Source: Rhynchopus euleeides | Taxonomy: Eukaryota > Euglenozoa > Diplonemea > Diplonemida > Diplonemidae | Assembly: GCA_963210315.1 (NCBI GenBank) | Contig: OY723254.1 | Coordinates: 2,076,379-2,140,378, forward strand | DNA: 64,000 bases | Reading direction: 5' to 3' | In this document: one piece after another, positions 39,189-48,300 of the stretch | Position numbering within the stretch: the stretch's first letter is position 1 | Layout of the letters: every line of letters starts with the position of its first letter | The notes under the pieces: generated by a model | What the model was told of the DNA's origin: nothing | Database searches by the model: none | Seen by the model: the letters and a program-made list of their open reading frames with translations, nothing else | Program-made: the position numbers and the translations under genes

Positions 39189-39260
39189 GCCCCCCCCCCC
39201 CCTTAGGGGCCGTCTTAAGGTACCAAAAAACGTAAACATTACGACATTTTTCGACATAGG
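39140..39260 (+). mobile_element. End of a G-run/TA element truncating the ankyrin array
   Basis: The array stops at a G-run followed by TTCAAATAC (39147 on). A C-run (39190-39203), TA, and GGGGCCGTCTTAAGGTACC through ACATTTTTCGACATAGG (39206-39260) come next. The latter is about 85% identical to 54684-54738, the left end of a complete element. Here the element interior is not contiguous: the matching continuation (AGGCAATTTT) resumes near 42090. Confidence 0.65.
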
Positions 39261-39375
39261 AGCCGCATGAAGCGCTCGTACTCCGCAAACAGCTGCTCGT
39301 CCGGAGCATGCAGGTACATCGCCTCGTAGCACCGCTCCACCTCCGCCTTGAACTCACGCATCGCAGCACCGCAGC
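39239..39375 (-). CDS. Possible minus-strand terminal exon ending inside the element terminus
   Basis: After an acceptor (CCCACCCTGCAG on the minus strand) the frame reads AAMREFKAEVERCYEAMYLH, then APDEQLFAEYERFMRLL, a convincing helical sequence. The stop (CRKMS, TAA) is supplied by the element end. It may be the last exon of a gene carried by a longer version of the element, or a host exon cut off by it. No clear preceding exon was confirmed; 41166-41285 is a candidate. Confidence 0.4.
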
Positions 39376-39643
39376 CTGCAGGGTGGGTGGGGAGGTAGTG
39401 GAATAAGTCGCATGGAACCACACGAGAGTCCGCCGAGATACCCGTCGTGTGAAAACAGCAAATCAGAAGTACACACACACGCACGCACGCACGACGCAAC
39501 TGGGGCCCGAGGCACTGTGCCTGATGCCTGACAAAATAGGACAGGGCTGAAGGGGGCGGGTGAGTGCCTTGCTTTCCTTTTGATCACGCGGCACTGGTGA
39601 CTCCTTGCCCTTCTCCAGCGACGCAGCCCTTCTATACAGTCAT

Positions 39644-40373
39644 CCAACAAACATTGGTGGGGTAAAAACCCACCTTAGCTCCAAAAAATCCTAAAATCCA
39701 CCTTAGTTTTTACCCCACCAATGTTTTTAACCCACCAATGTTGCTACCCCACCAATGTTTTTACCCCACGGCAGCAGAACACAATGGAGATTTTTTCAGA
39801 AATGTGGTGGGTGGGGTGAGTGCCTCATCCGTCGCACGGTGCCTACGCGATCACATGTGTGGTTGGGGGCGTGGGCTGGTTGGGAGGCGGGGCGTGTGGG
39901 AGAGGGCGGGGGGTTGGGGACGGCTATCTTGCAAAGCGCAGCTCTCTCATCAGCATCAGCAGAACAGCAGGTACCGACACCAGTAACCAGAAGTGTATAC
40001 GCCATTGCATTCCGTACCCTGTGTCGGACCTGCTGTTCTGCTGATGCTGATGAGAGAGCTGCGCTTTGCAAGATAGCCGTCCCCAACCCCCCGCCCCCTC
40101 CCACACGCCCCGCCTCCCAACCAGCCCACGCCCCCAACCACACATGTGATCGCGTAGGCACCGTGCGACGGATGAGGCACTCACCCCACCCACCACATTT
40201 CTGAAAAAATCTCCATTGTGTTCTGCTGCCGTGGGTTAAAGACATCGGTGGGTTAAAAACATTGGTGGGGTAATAACCCACCTTAGCTCTGAGAAATCCT
40301 GAAATCCACCTTAGTTTTTACCCCACCAATGTTTTTACCCCACCAACATTTTTACCCCACCAATGTTTGTTGG
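39644..40373. mobile_element. 730-bp foldback (near-perfect hairpin) element
   Basis: The two arms, about 335 bp each, are reverse complements with few differences, around a short centre near 39990-40030. Termini are CCAACAAACATTGGTGGGG and its complement. Several copies of CATTGGTGGGGTAAAAAC are tandemly arranged near both ends. The arms include a stretch (GTGAGTGCCTCATCCGTCG) unrelated to the tandem motif. No ORF is plausible because each arm mirrors the other. The arm similarity indicates recent origin or ongoing gene conversion. No clear target duplication was found. Confidence 0.85.
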
Positions 40374-42089
40374 ACAACTGTAATCGAGTTGTGTTGGGCG
40401 GGTGTATTCGCAAACCGACGCACAAAACCGTCTGTGCCCTGACTCTCTGAACCAAGCCTTGGCGAGTGCTTTCAGCGGGCCGACAGCAGCAGCTGAGCAG
40501 GGGAGCTTCTTCCGAAGGATCCTGCCCCAATCCAGGGCGGGGGGTGGGCGTGGGGAAAAAATATGACCTGGGCAGCGAAAAGGTTTCGCTGCCGAGCACC
40601 CCACCACCACCACCACCACCACCCCCTTTGGCAGGACCCCCACTCGTCGTATTTCTGATAATGTGTTGTATTTGGGATGCACTGACACGCACCACACCTC
40701 AGCCTGTCCTGCGGCGGCTCGCCTGGGATAGAGGGTAGTGGTGTGGAGCATGTCTGGGCGTGATGTCGTGACAGCTTCTTCTGCTGACACAGCTGTGCGT
40801 ATCATGGGGGGGTGGGGGGGCGTGAGGAGGAGGTTTTGTAAGGAACATCCACGGAGAAAATACGGGAGGTGAAGCAAGGCGGAGAGAAAATGACCTTTTC
40901 TTCATCATTTCCCCCCTTTTTTCCCCCCAATCGCACGGCTCACAACGCAGAAATTTCCGCCTGCGGAGCTGGGGTGGCCCCTGTTGCAGGCGCAGACTGT
41001 GTTGTGTTGGATTACATCGCTGAGCACACTTCCGGTCTTATCTTCCTCCCCCCCCCACCCCACCCACCCACCCTCTCCACATGCATTGGCAGAAGCATGC
41101 AGAGTGAAAGGCTCCCGTGGGAAAAAACCCGTGAAACAGAAAGAAACAAAAGAAGTGACTAAAATGGTGTGTTCCTCCGCACTGGCCTCGCAGAGCAGCC
41201 CCGGCACGGCCTCCATCCACGCAGCCCACGCTTCGGAGAAGTGTGGAGTGTCAAATCCAACGAAGCGCGGAATGTGTGTGTGTGGCTGATCGGTCTGAGG
41301 GTGGGTGTTGCGAGAGCACAGAAAGACGGGCTGGGGGCAACGAGGTAACGGAGACTGGTGTGGGGAAAGATGGGAGGGGAGGGGAGGTGGGGGGGACAAA
41401 CGAATGTCAACGCACACAGAGAGCCGTTGGAGGCAAATGTTGGATCAGCGCGTTTCAGGGCGCATCGGGGGGGAGGCAGCTGGGCTGCCCGCCGAAGAAG
41501 AACCCTGAAACATAAAACGCTATCCATTCCATTGCCCTACGCCACACCGCAGAAAAAAAACAATAAAATGAAGTGAGACCACGCACGCAGAGAGCCGGCC
41601 GAAGCCAGCAAAGGGTTGTGTCAGAAGGCAAAAAAACACATCTGCATTTGAAAGGCTTATGTTTGCAAGAAGGGTAGGCAAGCCAGAATACAGTTGAGCC
41701 AAAAAAAAGGGGGGGGTCTAGGCGGGGAGAGGGGTCTGCCATTTCGTGGCAGCTGATATCATAGGGGGAGGGTGGTGGGTGAGGGGAGGGGGGGGGGAGG
41801 TGTTGTCGTTGCTTTCTTTTTTTCTGTTGTTTTCCTCCCCCTCCCCCCCCTTTTCTTTCGCAGCAGTTTTTTCCCGTGCTCAACATAACTCAAAAACTTT
41901 TGTTTTCCCTGTTTGTTTTTTTTGAGGGGGGGGGTGGTTTTGTTTTGCTCTTGTTTTTAAATTCTCACCTTCCCCCCCCCCCCCTCCCAGAAAGGAAAGA
42001 AGGAAGGAAGGTAGGTGGGGGCCATTCGCACGTTCTTTTTGCGCATGGGAAGTCACACAAAAAGATCGGGGAGAAGGTGAAGAGGTGAC
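40374..42089. other. Spacer with candidate minus-strand exons, no firm gene
   Basis: A CCACCACCACCACC tract (40602-40623) and G/C-runs occur. Apart from the exon at 41166-41285, a minus-strand reading at about 40410-40540 (KKLPCSAAAVGPLKALAKAW after GGGGCAG) could be coding, but no splice pairing was confirmed. Confidence 0.35.
41166..41285 (-). CDS. Possible minus-strand exon, unrecognised
   Basis: The minus strand reads IPRFVGFDTPHFSEAWAAWM, then EAVPGLLCEASAEEHT, after an AG at CGATCAG. Codon use matches the GC-rich coding style. The donor side is unclear (no GT in a good context). It could belong with the minus-strand exon at 39239-39375. Confidence 0.3.
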
Positions 42090-43351
42090 AGGCAGAGGCA
42101 ATTTTCGGGCAGAAACCCCCCAAAAATGCTGAAAACGTGGCCAGACCACCCCAAAAACCGTCCCTGGGTGTGAGACACCCACTTTGGTGGCCCGGAACGG
42201 GGCTGAAATGCGATGCTGAAAATTTTGTAGTGGTTTGGTACCGAACCCCTCCCCGGCCGAGTCTCCCAATCACCCCGTCACCTGCATCATCGAAATACCA
42301 CGTCATGGACCACGTTCCGCCGCCTCTGATGAGGCATATGAGCACTATTGGGTCAAAAAGGTGACATTTCAGCGGGTGTTCTGTCAGGTTTCGACCGATA
42401 TTGTCAACAAAGCCTGGTATGTGTCCGCGCATGCAAGGGCGTCACTCGGGGGGCTTTCTGACGTGCCCTCCGTCGAATGCATAGGGGTCACCCAGGTCCA
42501 CTTCTACACGGCGGCCAGGATGTCCGGGATATCCCGGGTGGGAGGTGGACAACGGAGGGAGCTGCCCCGGGAGGACATGAGCTGTCAGATATTCCGCCCG
42601 GGAAGGCCATGTCCTCCCCCCCGGGAGGAGTCCTCTCGCGGAGGTGTTCCGTCCTCCCGGGGAATGTCCTGTGGGGTCAAAAACCGTTGGACAACGGCAT
42701 TTTTCATATTTTTTGACACACCATCTCCCGGGAGGGCATGAGTCCTCCCGGGGGGGGAGGACATGTCCTACCCAGGCGGGATATCTGACAGCTCGGGTCC
42801 TCCCGTTTCCACCTCCCCACCCGGTATATCCCGGACATCCTGGCCACGCTGCAGACAAAGATGAGGTGTGTGGCCACGGCGAAGCTGTCGCGGTCCCCGC
42901 GATAAATGGTTTCTGTGAGTCATCACGTGGGAACCTGTCGGACCAACTGTCCTCACTGATCTCAATAGTCACCGCGCAGCACAGATCGCACAGTTCAAGC
43001 ACAACAAGGCACTCACCGGTGTGCCAGTGACTCATTCTGCTGAAGAATTGGACATGCTCAGGCATGTTCAGGAAGAAGGCTACCCTATGTGCCTCTGCAG
43101 CGAAGAATGTTCACAGGGGTTTGGAAGAGGCCGGATTCCGAACGAAGCCAGATTGAATGCCTGCTGCAGAAGCGTGCGCGCTTGCAGCAGAACACAACAG
43201 CGGAGAAAGTACTGAGAAGGCACTCCTTCCCAAGCTTGTCACGTTCCTGCGCTCCCAATTTGAACCAAAGGCAGCAGTGCCCACTCAGGAAACGAAAAGG
43301 CGGAATGTTGCGAGCAAGTAGGGCGGGACGGGGGGGGGGGGTTCAAATGAG
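42090..43351 (+). mobile_element. Diverged copy of the 54684-55830 element (copy A), interior part
   Basis: From GGCAATTTT to TGACGTGCCCTCC (42090-42470) and again from about 43200 to 43322 (CTCCTTCCCAAGCTTGTCAC, ending AAGTAGGGCGGGA) the sequence matches 54737-55120 and 55500-55617 at roughly 80-90%. The part between differs and contains a palindromic (GG)ATGTCC/CCCGGG-rich stretch (42510-42850). A zinc-finger-like reading (RRHSFPSLSRSCAPNLNQ) corresponds to the same frame in the other copy. The right end of copy A is displaced to 54113-54308 by the 10.8-kb insertion. Confidence 0.7.
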
Positions 43352-43383
43352 CACGGTGGGATCTTGTAAATTTTACATGTATA

Positions 43384-43591
43384 CACGGTGGACTCCAGCC
43401 ACCCTAGCGGGAGTCTGGGAGCGGGAGTCTGAGAGGGTGTCTTTTTCTGCAGTATGTACTGGAGACTCCCGCTAGCGGGAGTCTATTTTCCAGCTAATTT
43501 AGGCTAAAGACTCCCGCTAGCGGGAGTCCGAGACTCCCGCTAGTTGAGACTCCCGAAAAGGGTTACCCTACCCCCGCTGGAGTCCACCGTG
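43384..43591 (-). mobile_element. 208-bp MITE derived from the three-gene element
   Basis: Termini are CACGGTGGACTCCAGC and complement. The left 58 bp match the right end of the 43877-47463 element, and the right 60 bp (TAGGGTAACCCTTTTCGGG reversed) match its left end, so this is an internally deleted, reverse-oriented derivative. GACTCCCGCTAGCGGGAGTC-type palindromes fill the middle. Flanking TA is duplicated relative to the intact arm at 54085. Confidence 0.85.
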
Positions 43592-43876
43592 TAACTACAA
43601 GTATATACATGTATTATACATGTATAATACTTGCATGTCAACTATTATACATGTATAATACATGTATATGCCTGAAATATACATGTAAAATACATGTATA
43701 TCAAGTAAAAATACAAGTATAATACTTGCATGTCAACTATTATACTTGTATTTTTACTTGATATACATGTATTTTACATGTATATTTCAGGCATTTACAA
43801 GTATTTTACATGTATAATACTTGTCATGCAAGTATTATACATGTAAAATACTTGCATGACAAGTAAAATACTTGCA
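43592..43876. repeat. AT-rich palindrome array (left inner arm)
   Basis: Tandem and inverted copies of ACATGTATAATAC, ACATGTAAAATAC, CTTGCATGTCAACT and CTTGATATACATG. Related arrays lie at 47464-47526, 47873-47990, 53095-53208 and 54019-54095. They form the long arms of the outer element and could fold into extended cruciforms. Confidence 0.8.
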
Positions 43877-44091
43877 CACGGTGGACTCCAGCGGGGGTAG
43901 GGTAACCCTTTTCGGGAGTCTCAACTAGGGGGAGTCCAACTCCCGCTAGCGGGAGTCTTTTCACCTATTTTCACTCATTTTTCCCATGATACCTATGCAA
44001 TGTGGCACTCGTCACTGAAGTACAGCCACACACACACACACACCAAACGGACGTTTCCACCCATCCCAGCTCGCAGACCTGATTCACAAAA

Positions 44092-45093
44092 ATGGGGAAG
44101 ACGACAACGAAGCCGGCAGTGAAGGTGGCAGCGAAGCCGGCGGCGAAGTCGAGTAAGAAGAAGAAGAGCGCAGAGAGTCCCGAGGCTGCGGAGGCGACGA
44201 ACATTGTGGCTGATTTTTGCACGGCCTTCCTCGTTAAAAAAGGGGGAAGTGTGCTGACACTGGGATCCATTAGAAGGCTCCTAGCAACGGTGTTGACCGG
44301 CAAGGAGATCAACAAGCACAGCCCCCAGGTGGCCAACGCCATCACCGCCGTATTCCCTGACATGGACAAGCTCGCTGTGAGGGAGGTCGAGATGATGCAG
44401 AAGGACGGCACCCTCCCCGCCACCTACAGGGTTGAGGTGAAGCGCGGGAAGGTGCAAGACACCAAGTTGGTGGGTGTCACCCTCAAGCCAAAGATGCCCT
44501 TGGCTTGGGCGGAGGAGGGCCACAAGAAGAATCCGCTGTACCAGCGGGTCCTTGCTGCGCTTGCCCCGGCCTACAAGGAGGTCGAGATGAACAACGTGTA
44601 CACTGCCGTGCAGCAGGAGGAGGATACTACGACGAAGAATGTGATGCAGCACTTCCCGGTGGTCACCCCGTTGCCTGGGGCAGCCAACGTGCATGTGGTG
44701 ATGCTCGAGGGGCTGTTGACCCGGGTTGAGTTTTCAGTGACAGGCCTGCAGGTGTCGCTGACGTGTCTTCGCGTGGTCCACGAGGGTTCGACAATCCCCA
44801 GCGGCACATACACCGCCACCTATTTCCTCCCCAGGAGCCCTGCCGATGGCGAGCCCATCACCTGCGAGCAGGTGGAGGGGCAGTTGGCCCTGTGGAAGGT
44901 CACCGTTCCTTTGGAACAGCCCCGCGCCACGGTGACCGGCTCAGGCCAGGCCAACACCTCCACCGTGGGGAGGTACAAGGACCTGCTGGGGATCGACCTC
45001 GCACAGCCTGAGGTCCCCGACACAGAGGAAGAAGCCCCTCCGAGCATCCCGCAGGCCATCACAGTGGAGGAGGACGACATGGACACCCTCTGA
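44092..45093 (+). CDS. Element gene 1: basic-tailed protein of unknown function
   Basis: 333 residues from an ATG that follows a CTCGCAG acceptor by 15 bases. The N-terminus (TTTKPAVKVAAKPAAKSSKK) is a Lys/Ala/Pro tail like that of linker histones, suggesting nucleic-acid binding. A folded part follows (VADFCTAFLVKKGGSVLTLG; MQKDGTLPATYRVEVKRGKV), then beta-rich sequence (ANVHVVMLEGLLTRVEFSV), and an acidic end (PDTEEEAPPSI, VEEDDMDTL). It is first in the element's three-gene series. A minus-strand mini-ORF with a similar Lys/Ala tail lies in another element at 57847-57999. No DDE, YR or helicase motif is visible. Confidence 0.7.
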   Translation: MGKTTTKPAVKVAAKPAAKSSKKKKSAESPEAAEATNIVADFCTAFLVKKGGSVLTLGSIRRLLATVLTGKEINKHSPQVANAITAVFPDMDKLAVREVEMMQKDGTLPATYRVEVKRGKVQDTKLVGVTLKPKMPLAWAEEGHKKNPLYQRVLAALAPAYKEVEMNNVYTAVQQEEDTTTKNVMQHFPVVTPLPGAANVHVVMLEGLLTRVEFSVTGLQVSLTCLRVVHEGSTIPSGTYTATYFLPRSPADGEPITCEQVEGQLALWKVTVPLEQPRATVTGSGQANTSTVGRYKDLLGIDLAQPEVPDTEEEAPPSIPQAITVEEDDMDTL

Positions 45094-45296
45094 GGGAAGC
45101 TGGCTGTGCATCAGCCTGCGGAAGTTGAATGATCAGACTGTCATGGAAGCCACAAACCCCACACTCCAAAACATCGACAGTTTTTTCGCTTGGCTACATC
45201 TGACGTGGTGTGTGTGTTGCAACCTTATTCGGCTCCACTCACACTCGCTCTCACAGGTGTCACAGGGGGTATTTTCAAGACCCATGCCATCGAACC

Positions 45297-46109
45297 ATGT
45301 CGAATGCAAATGAAGCGAAGAGTGTCGGGGAGACTCTTGCTGCCAACCGGCATGCCCTTCGGATGTCTCAACGGACACTCGCCAAGGTCAACCAGCTTCA
45401 TAAGGAGCGTGTTGGTGAGAACCTGGGTGTGTCACGAAAGCGACTCCGCGAAATGGAGAAGCCTGCCTGCGAACGTGTTGAATGGCGCCTTTCCCGTGGT
45501 TTGCTCGGGGCATTTGAGTTCCTCGAAGAAGAGGCGGGAGAATCATCGACAATGCAGTGTAGCGTGCCACTTCTCGGCGTCATGTACACGGACGGATACA
45601 CGCTACGTAATTCATTACGTTCCGATAACGCACGTGTCCGTCTGTCTCTCGGGGTCATCAATCCCGAAAACACGATGACTGCGCCGGGTATTACTTTCTC
45701 AGACCTTCCGAAAGGTGATCACAAGCTGTTCCAAAATCACGCGTTGCTGCAACAGATCATGAGGCTGCACAAAGCGAAAATCTTCCGAGGGGTGCATGTC
45801 GCGAGTGTGTCCATAGCAAGAATAACGGCGGACCATGCTGAGCAGTGGGCAACAATGAGGCGATGCGGGGGGCGAGGGCACCGATGCTCACTGTGCGACA
45901 TCCCAGAAGAACGCTGGTATCAACAGGTGCATCGATACCCGCACCTGACTCTCTCTGAGATGAAAGAGGCTGGCTACCCCTCCCTCTTGGCAGGTGTGCT
46001 TCCCAATGCCCGCTGCGTCACCCCAGCACTCCATGACTGCAAGGGGCTCGCCATGCGGCTGATCAGGGTACTGGATGAGACAACAAAAAAAATATTCGAC
46101 AAGACGTGA
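45297..46109 (+). CDS. Element gene 2: candidate transposase-like protein
   Basis: ATG 45297 follows a strong CTCTCACAG acceptor by 40 bases, giving 270 residues; the frame is open upstream without ATG. The N-terminal third is helical and basic (RTLAKVNQLHKERVGENLGV). GVMYTDGYTLRNSLRSDNAR then RLSLGVINP, a Cys/His cluster (RCGGRGHRCSLCDIPEERW), and LHDCKGLAMRLIRVLDE follow. An acidic residue in the first motif, a CxxC cluster and LHD before a long helix recall split DDE transposases of the Plavaka/KDZ kind, but this is only resemblance. It ends in TGA, 51 bases before the next start codon. Confidence 0.6.
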   Translation: MSNANEAKSVGETLAANRHALRMSQRTLAKVNQLHKERVGENLGVSRKRLREMEKPACERVEWRLSRGLLGAFEFLEEEAGESSTMQCSVPLLGVMYTDGYTLRNSLRSDNARVRLSLGVINPENTMTAPGITFSDLPKGDHKLFQNHALLQQIMRLHKAKIFRGVHVASVSIARITADHAEQWATMRRCGGRGHRCSLCDIPEERWYQQVHRYPHLTLSEMKEAGYPSLLAGVLPNARCVTPALHDCKGLAMRLIRVLDETTKKIFDKT

Positions 46110-46159
46110 GCAACACGGCACTCAAGGCAACCAGGGAGCGAGAGGCGTCACAAGGCGAA

Positions 46160-47197
46160 ATGCCTCCCACTGTGGCCCGGCGACCGCCTCACCCGCTGCC
46201 GCCAAGCGGGGAAGTGGCCCAGTGGGTAACATGCAAAAAAAAAAACGTGTACAAACCTTGCACTGAATGTGTCGCAGAATGGGACAGGTGCTCAGTTCCG
46301 GAAGGTCGTGCTTGCCATGTCACAGGACACACCTACAAGGGCTTGTTCCGCTACCTCTTTGTCTCCCTTGCAGACCTCATGCATTTCCGGTATGCAGACA
46401 TCCCCTGGCGCTTCTGGGGATGCAAGGATGAGTCAGCCCGGATTCCCTTCTTGCGTGCTCGGATCTCAGGGCATATATTTCACTGGTTGATGGAGCATGC
46501 CGAAAAGGGATCAACGCGCAATGCCTACGTACACAGTCTCCATCATTGGTGGGCTCCAGAAGATGCAGTGCCTCTGCAGAATAACGACGAATTTGAAGAA
46601 GCAGAGAACGGACATCGCAAGAAAGATGCCGTTACAATCGCCAGCTCCGCAACTTACGAGAGAGATCTTGCAATGGCAGAAGAGAAGCGGCGCGAATCGG
46701 GCATGCCTTGGAAGGTTGCGCACCTGTCGCAGGACGGGATCCTCGGGTATAGAGAAGTCATTCTGTGTCCGTGTCTGCACACCCGACACGCTCATAGATT
46801 GGCTGTGTATGTTCTTTGCACACAGTTGACACAGCTGCAGAAGGGGTTTGTGCACTGCAACACACAGGACTTCGTTGAACCCATCAGCGCGCCCTACTTC
46901 CTGTTCCGGTTCCCCGAAGGACACCGCAAATTATCGCTCTGCTTGTGCAAAATGCCAATCCCGCTGGGGGCGACTTTCACACCATTCGTGTCATCCGAGG
47001 CGACTTTGAGCACGCTTGACCAACGCGCACAGCAGGAGGGGGATGACAGTTCTGACGAAGAAGATGAGGAAAGCCTGCAGGATGGTTTGTCTTGCCCAAG
47101 GTGTAACACAACTACGACAGGCGACGGCCGCACTTTGACACCTCAAATTCTAACCGCTCACCTCCGCAGGTGCAGCCGCTACCAGGAGGATAGGTAG
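46160..47197 (+). CDS. Element gene 3: zinc-finger protein, possibly the transposase's second half
   Basis: ATG 46160 (MPPTVARRPPHPLPPSGEVA) opens 345 residues. Features: KPCTECVAEWDRC near the N-terminus, aromatic-rich segments (RYADIPWRFWGCKDESARIP; HIFHWLMEHAEKGSTR), a conserved-looking block CPCLHTRHAHRLAVYVLCTQ, an acidic run (DDSSDEEDEESLQDG), and a terminal zinc finger, CPRCNTTTTGDGRT then LTAHLRRCSRY. The frame is open back to the stop of gene 2. A GTGAGC at 46106 could mark an intron, so genes 2 and 3 may encode one protein by splicing or read-through. No family recognised. Confidence 0.6.
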   Translation: MPPTVARRPPHPLPPSGEVAQWVTCKKKNVYKPCTECVAEWDRCSVPEGRACHVTGHTYKGLFRYLFVSLADLMHFRYADIPWRFWGCKDESARIPFLRARISGHIFHWLMEHAEKGSTRNAYVHSLHHWWAPEDAVPLQNNDEFEEAENGHRKKDAVTIASSATYERDLAMAEEKRRESGMPWKVAHLSQDGILGYREVILCPCLHTRHAHRLAVYVLCTQLTQLQKGFVHCNTQDFVEPISAPYFLFRFPEGHRKLSLCLCKMPIPLGATFTPFVSSEATLSTLDQRAQQEGDDSSDEEDEESLQDGLSCPRCNTTTTGDGRTLTPQILTAHLRRCSRYQEDR

Positions 47198-47526
47198 GTA
47201 GTCCAGAGTCCGGGGAAACTGACAGAAGCAAAACAAGCCCCTCCCCATCCCTCTTCCACCTTCCCCCCGCATGATTTTACCCCCCACGCCAGTAGACTGT
47301 AACTATATCATGGGAAAAATGGATGAAAATAGGTGAAAAGACTCCCGCTAGGGGGAGTCAGACTCCCCCTAGCGGGAGTCTGGACTCCCGCTAGCGGGAG
47401 TCTTTGACACCCTCTCAGACTCCCGCTCCCAGACTCCCGCTAGGGCCGCTGGAGTCCACCGTGCATGCAAGTAAAATACATGTATTTTACTTGCATGCAA
47501 GTATTTTACTTGTCATGCAAGTATTA

Positions 47527-47872
47527 CCGTATACGTAAATATTATGGAACGTAAATATTATGGAACGGGCCCATTTTTGGCCGGTCCGTTCCATAATATT
47601 TACGTTCCAAAATATTTACAGGGCCAGTTGGGCCACTCGGTGGTGAGGACGGCTTGCGTCAGGAATCGCGCGAAAAGTGCACGAGTAGGTCTCGTCAGGG
47701 ACTCTGTACGCCGTCCGATCACCTGGTCCAAGTCCCCGAGTCGCAGAAAGCCCTGTAAATATTATGGAACGAAAAAAATCTGGAACGCCAACCCACCAGC
47801 GTTCCATAATATTTACGTTCCATAATATTTACGTTCCATAATATTTACGTTCCAAAATATTTACGTATACGG
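47527..47872. mobile_element. 346-bp TIR element (CCGTATACG ends), TA target
   Basis: Ends are CCGTATACGTAAATATT and complement. Subterminal copies of GTAAATATTATGGAACG repeat two to four times at each end. TA flanks both ends within an AT-rich palindrome array of the outer element. The GC-rich middle (47625-47755) carries no ORF. A larger relative with CCGTAAACGG ends lies at 53209-54018. Confidence 0.8.
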
Positions 47873-48114
47873 TATACATGTATTTTACTTGTCATGCAAG
47901 TATTTTACATGTATAATACTTGCATGACAAGTATTATACATGTAAAATACATGTAAATGCCTGAAATATACATGTAAAATACATGTAGGAGGATTCTTCA
48001 TATTCCTGGATTTCCCGAATTTCCTGGATTTCCCCCGGCCCCTTAGGCGATTTCAGGGCGGACAGGGCGGACATGCCCGGACCCGGAAATCCGGGTGTCC
48101 GGATGTCCGGGTCC

Positions 48115-48300
48115 AATTTTGACCCCCCCCCCCATTGTTGTTAGCCCCCATTTAAAACTTTACGTTTTAAACGTTTTAAACGTTTTAAACGTTTTAAACG
48201 TTTTAAACGTTTTAAACGTTTTAAATGTTTTAAATGTTTTAAATTAAAACGCGTTTTAAATTAATTTAAAACGGAGTTTAAAACGGGGGTTAAAACAGGG
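48115..48300 (+). repeat. Tandem array of a 10-bp motif, GTTTTAAAC-type
   Basis: About ten units of ACGTTTTAAA (48162-48245) grade into looser TTTAAA repeats. A C-run (48122-48133) precedes it. A similar TTTTAAA-rich stretch lies at 50640-50735. Each is next to a palindromic GTCCGG/CCGGAC block (48055-48115; 50760-50870) ending CCAATTTTGAC plus a C-run. Together they look like ends of one repeat family. Confidence 0.7.

Larger units (their letters stand above)
43877..47463 (+). mobile_element. 3.6-kb TIR DNA element with three unrecognised genes
   Basis: Imperfect terminal inverted repeats (43877-43991; 47306-47463) start CACGGTGGACTCCAGC and end CCATTTTTCCCATGATA (or CTCATTTTTCCCATGATA). 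They contain repeated GACTCCCGCTAGCGGGAGTC-like palindromes. CA precedes and follows the element in a palindromic region, compatible with a 2-bp duplication. Three long open frames run in one direction (44092-45093, 45297-46109, 46160-47197). An internally deleted MITE with the same ends lies 285 bp away. Everything fits an autonomous DNA transposon, but none of the three proteins matches a superfamily I can name. Confidence 0.8.

Noticed and set aside
37374-39332. 652-codon minus-strand ORF with repeated LSFRDENAQCVSM
   Set aside because: It is the antisense of the 102-bp ankyrin-type array. A period divisible by three keeps several frames open. The + strand reads a known repeat fold.
43592-43876. 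CRISPR-like array
   Set aside because: Palindromic units are contiguous and variable, without uniform spacers, in a eukaryotic context.
44103-44164. Linker-histone assignment for element gene 1
   Set aside because: Only the Lys/Ala/Pro tail is shared. The rest lacks the winged-helix pattern.
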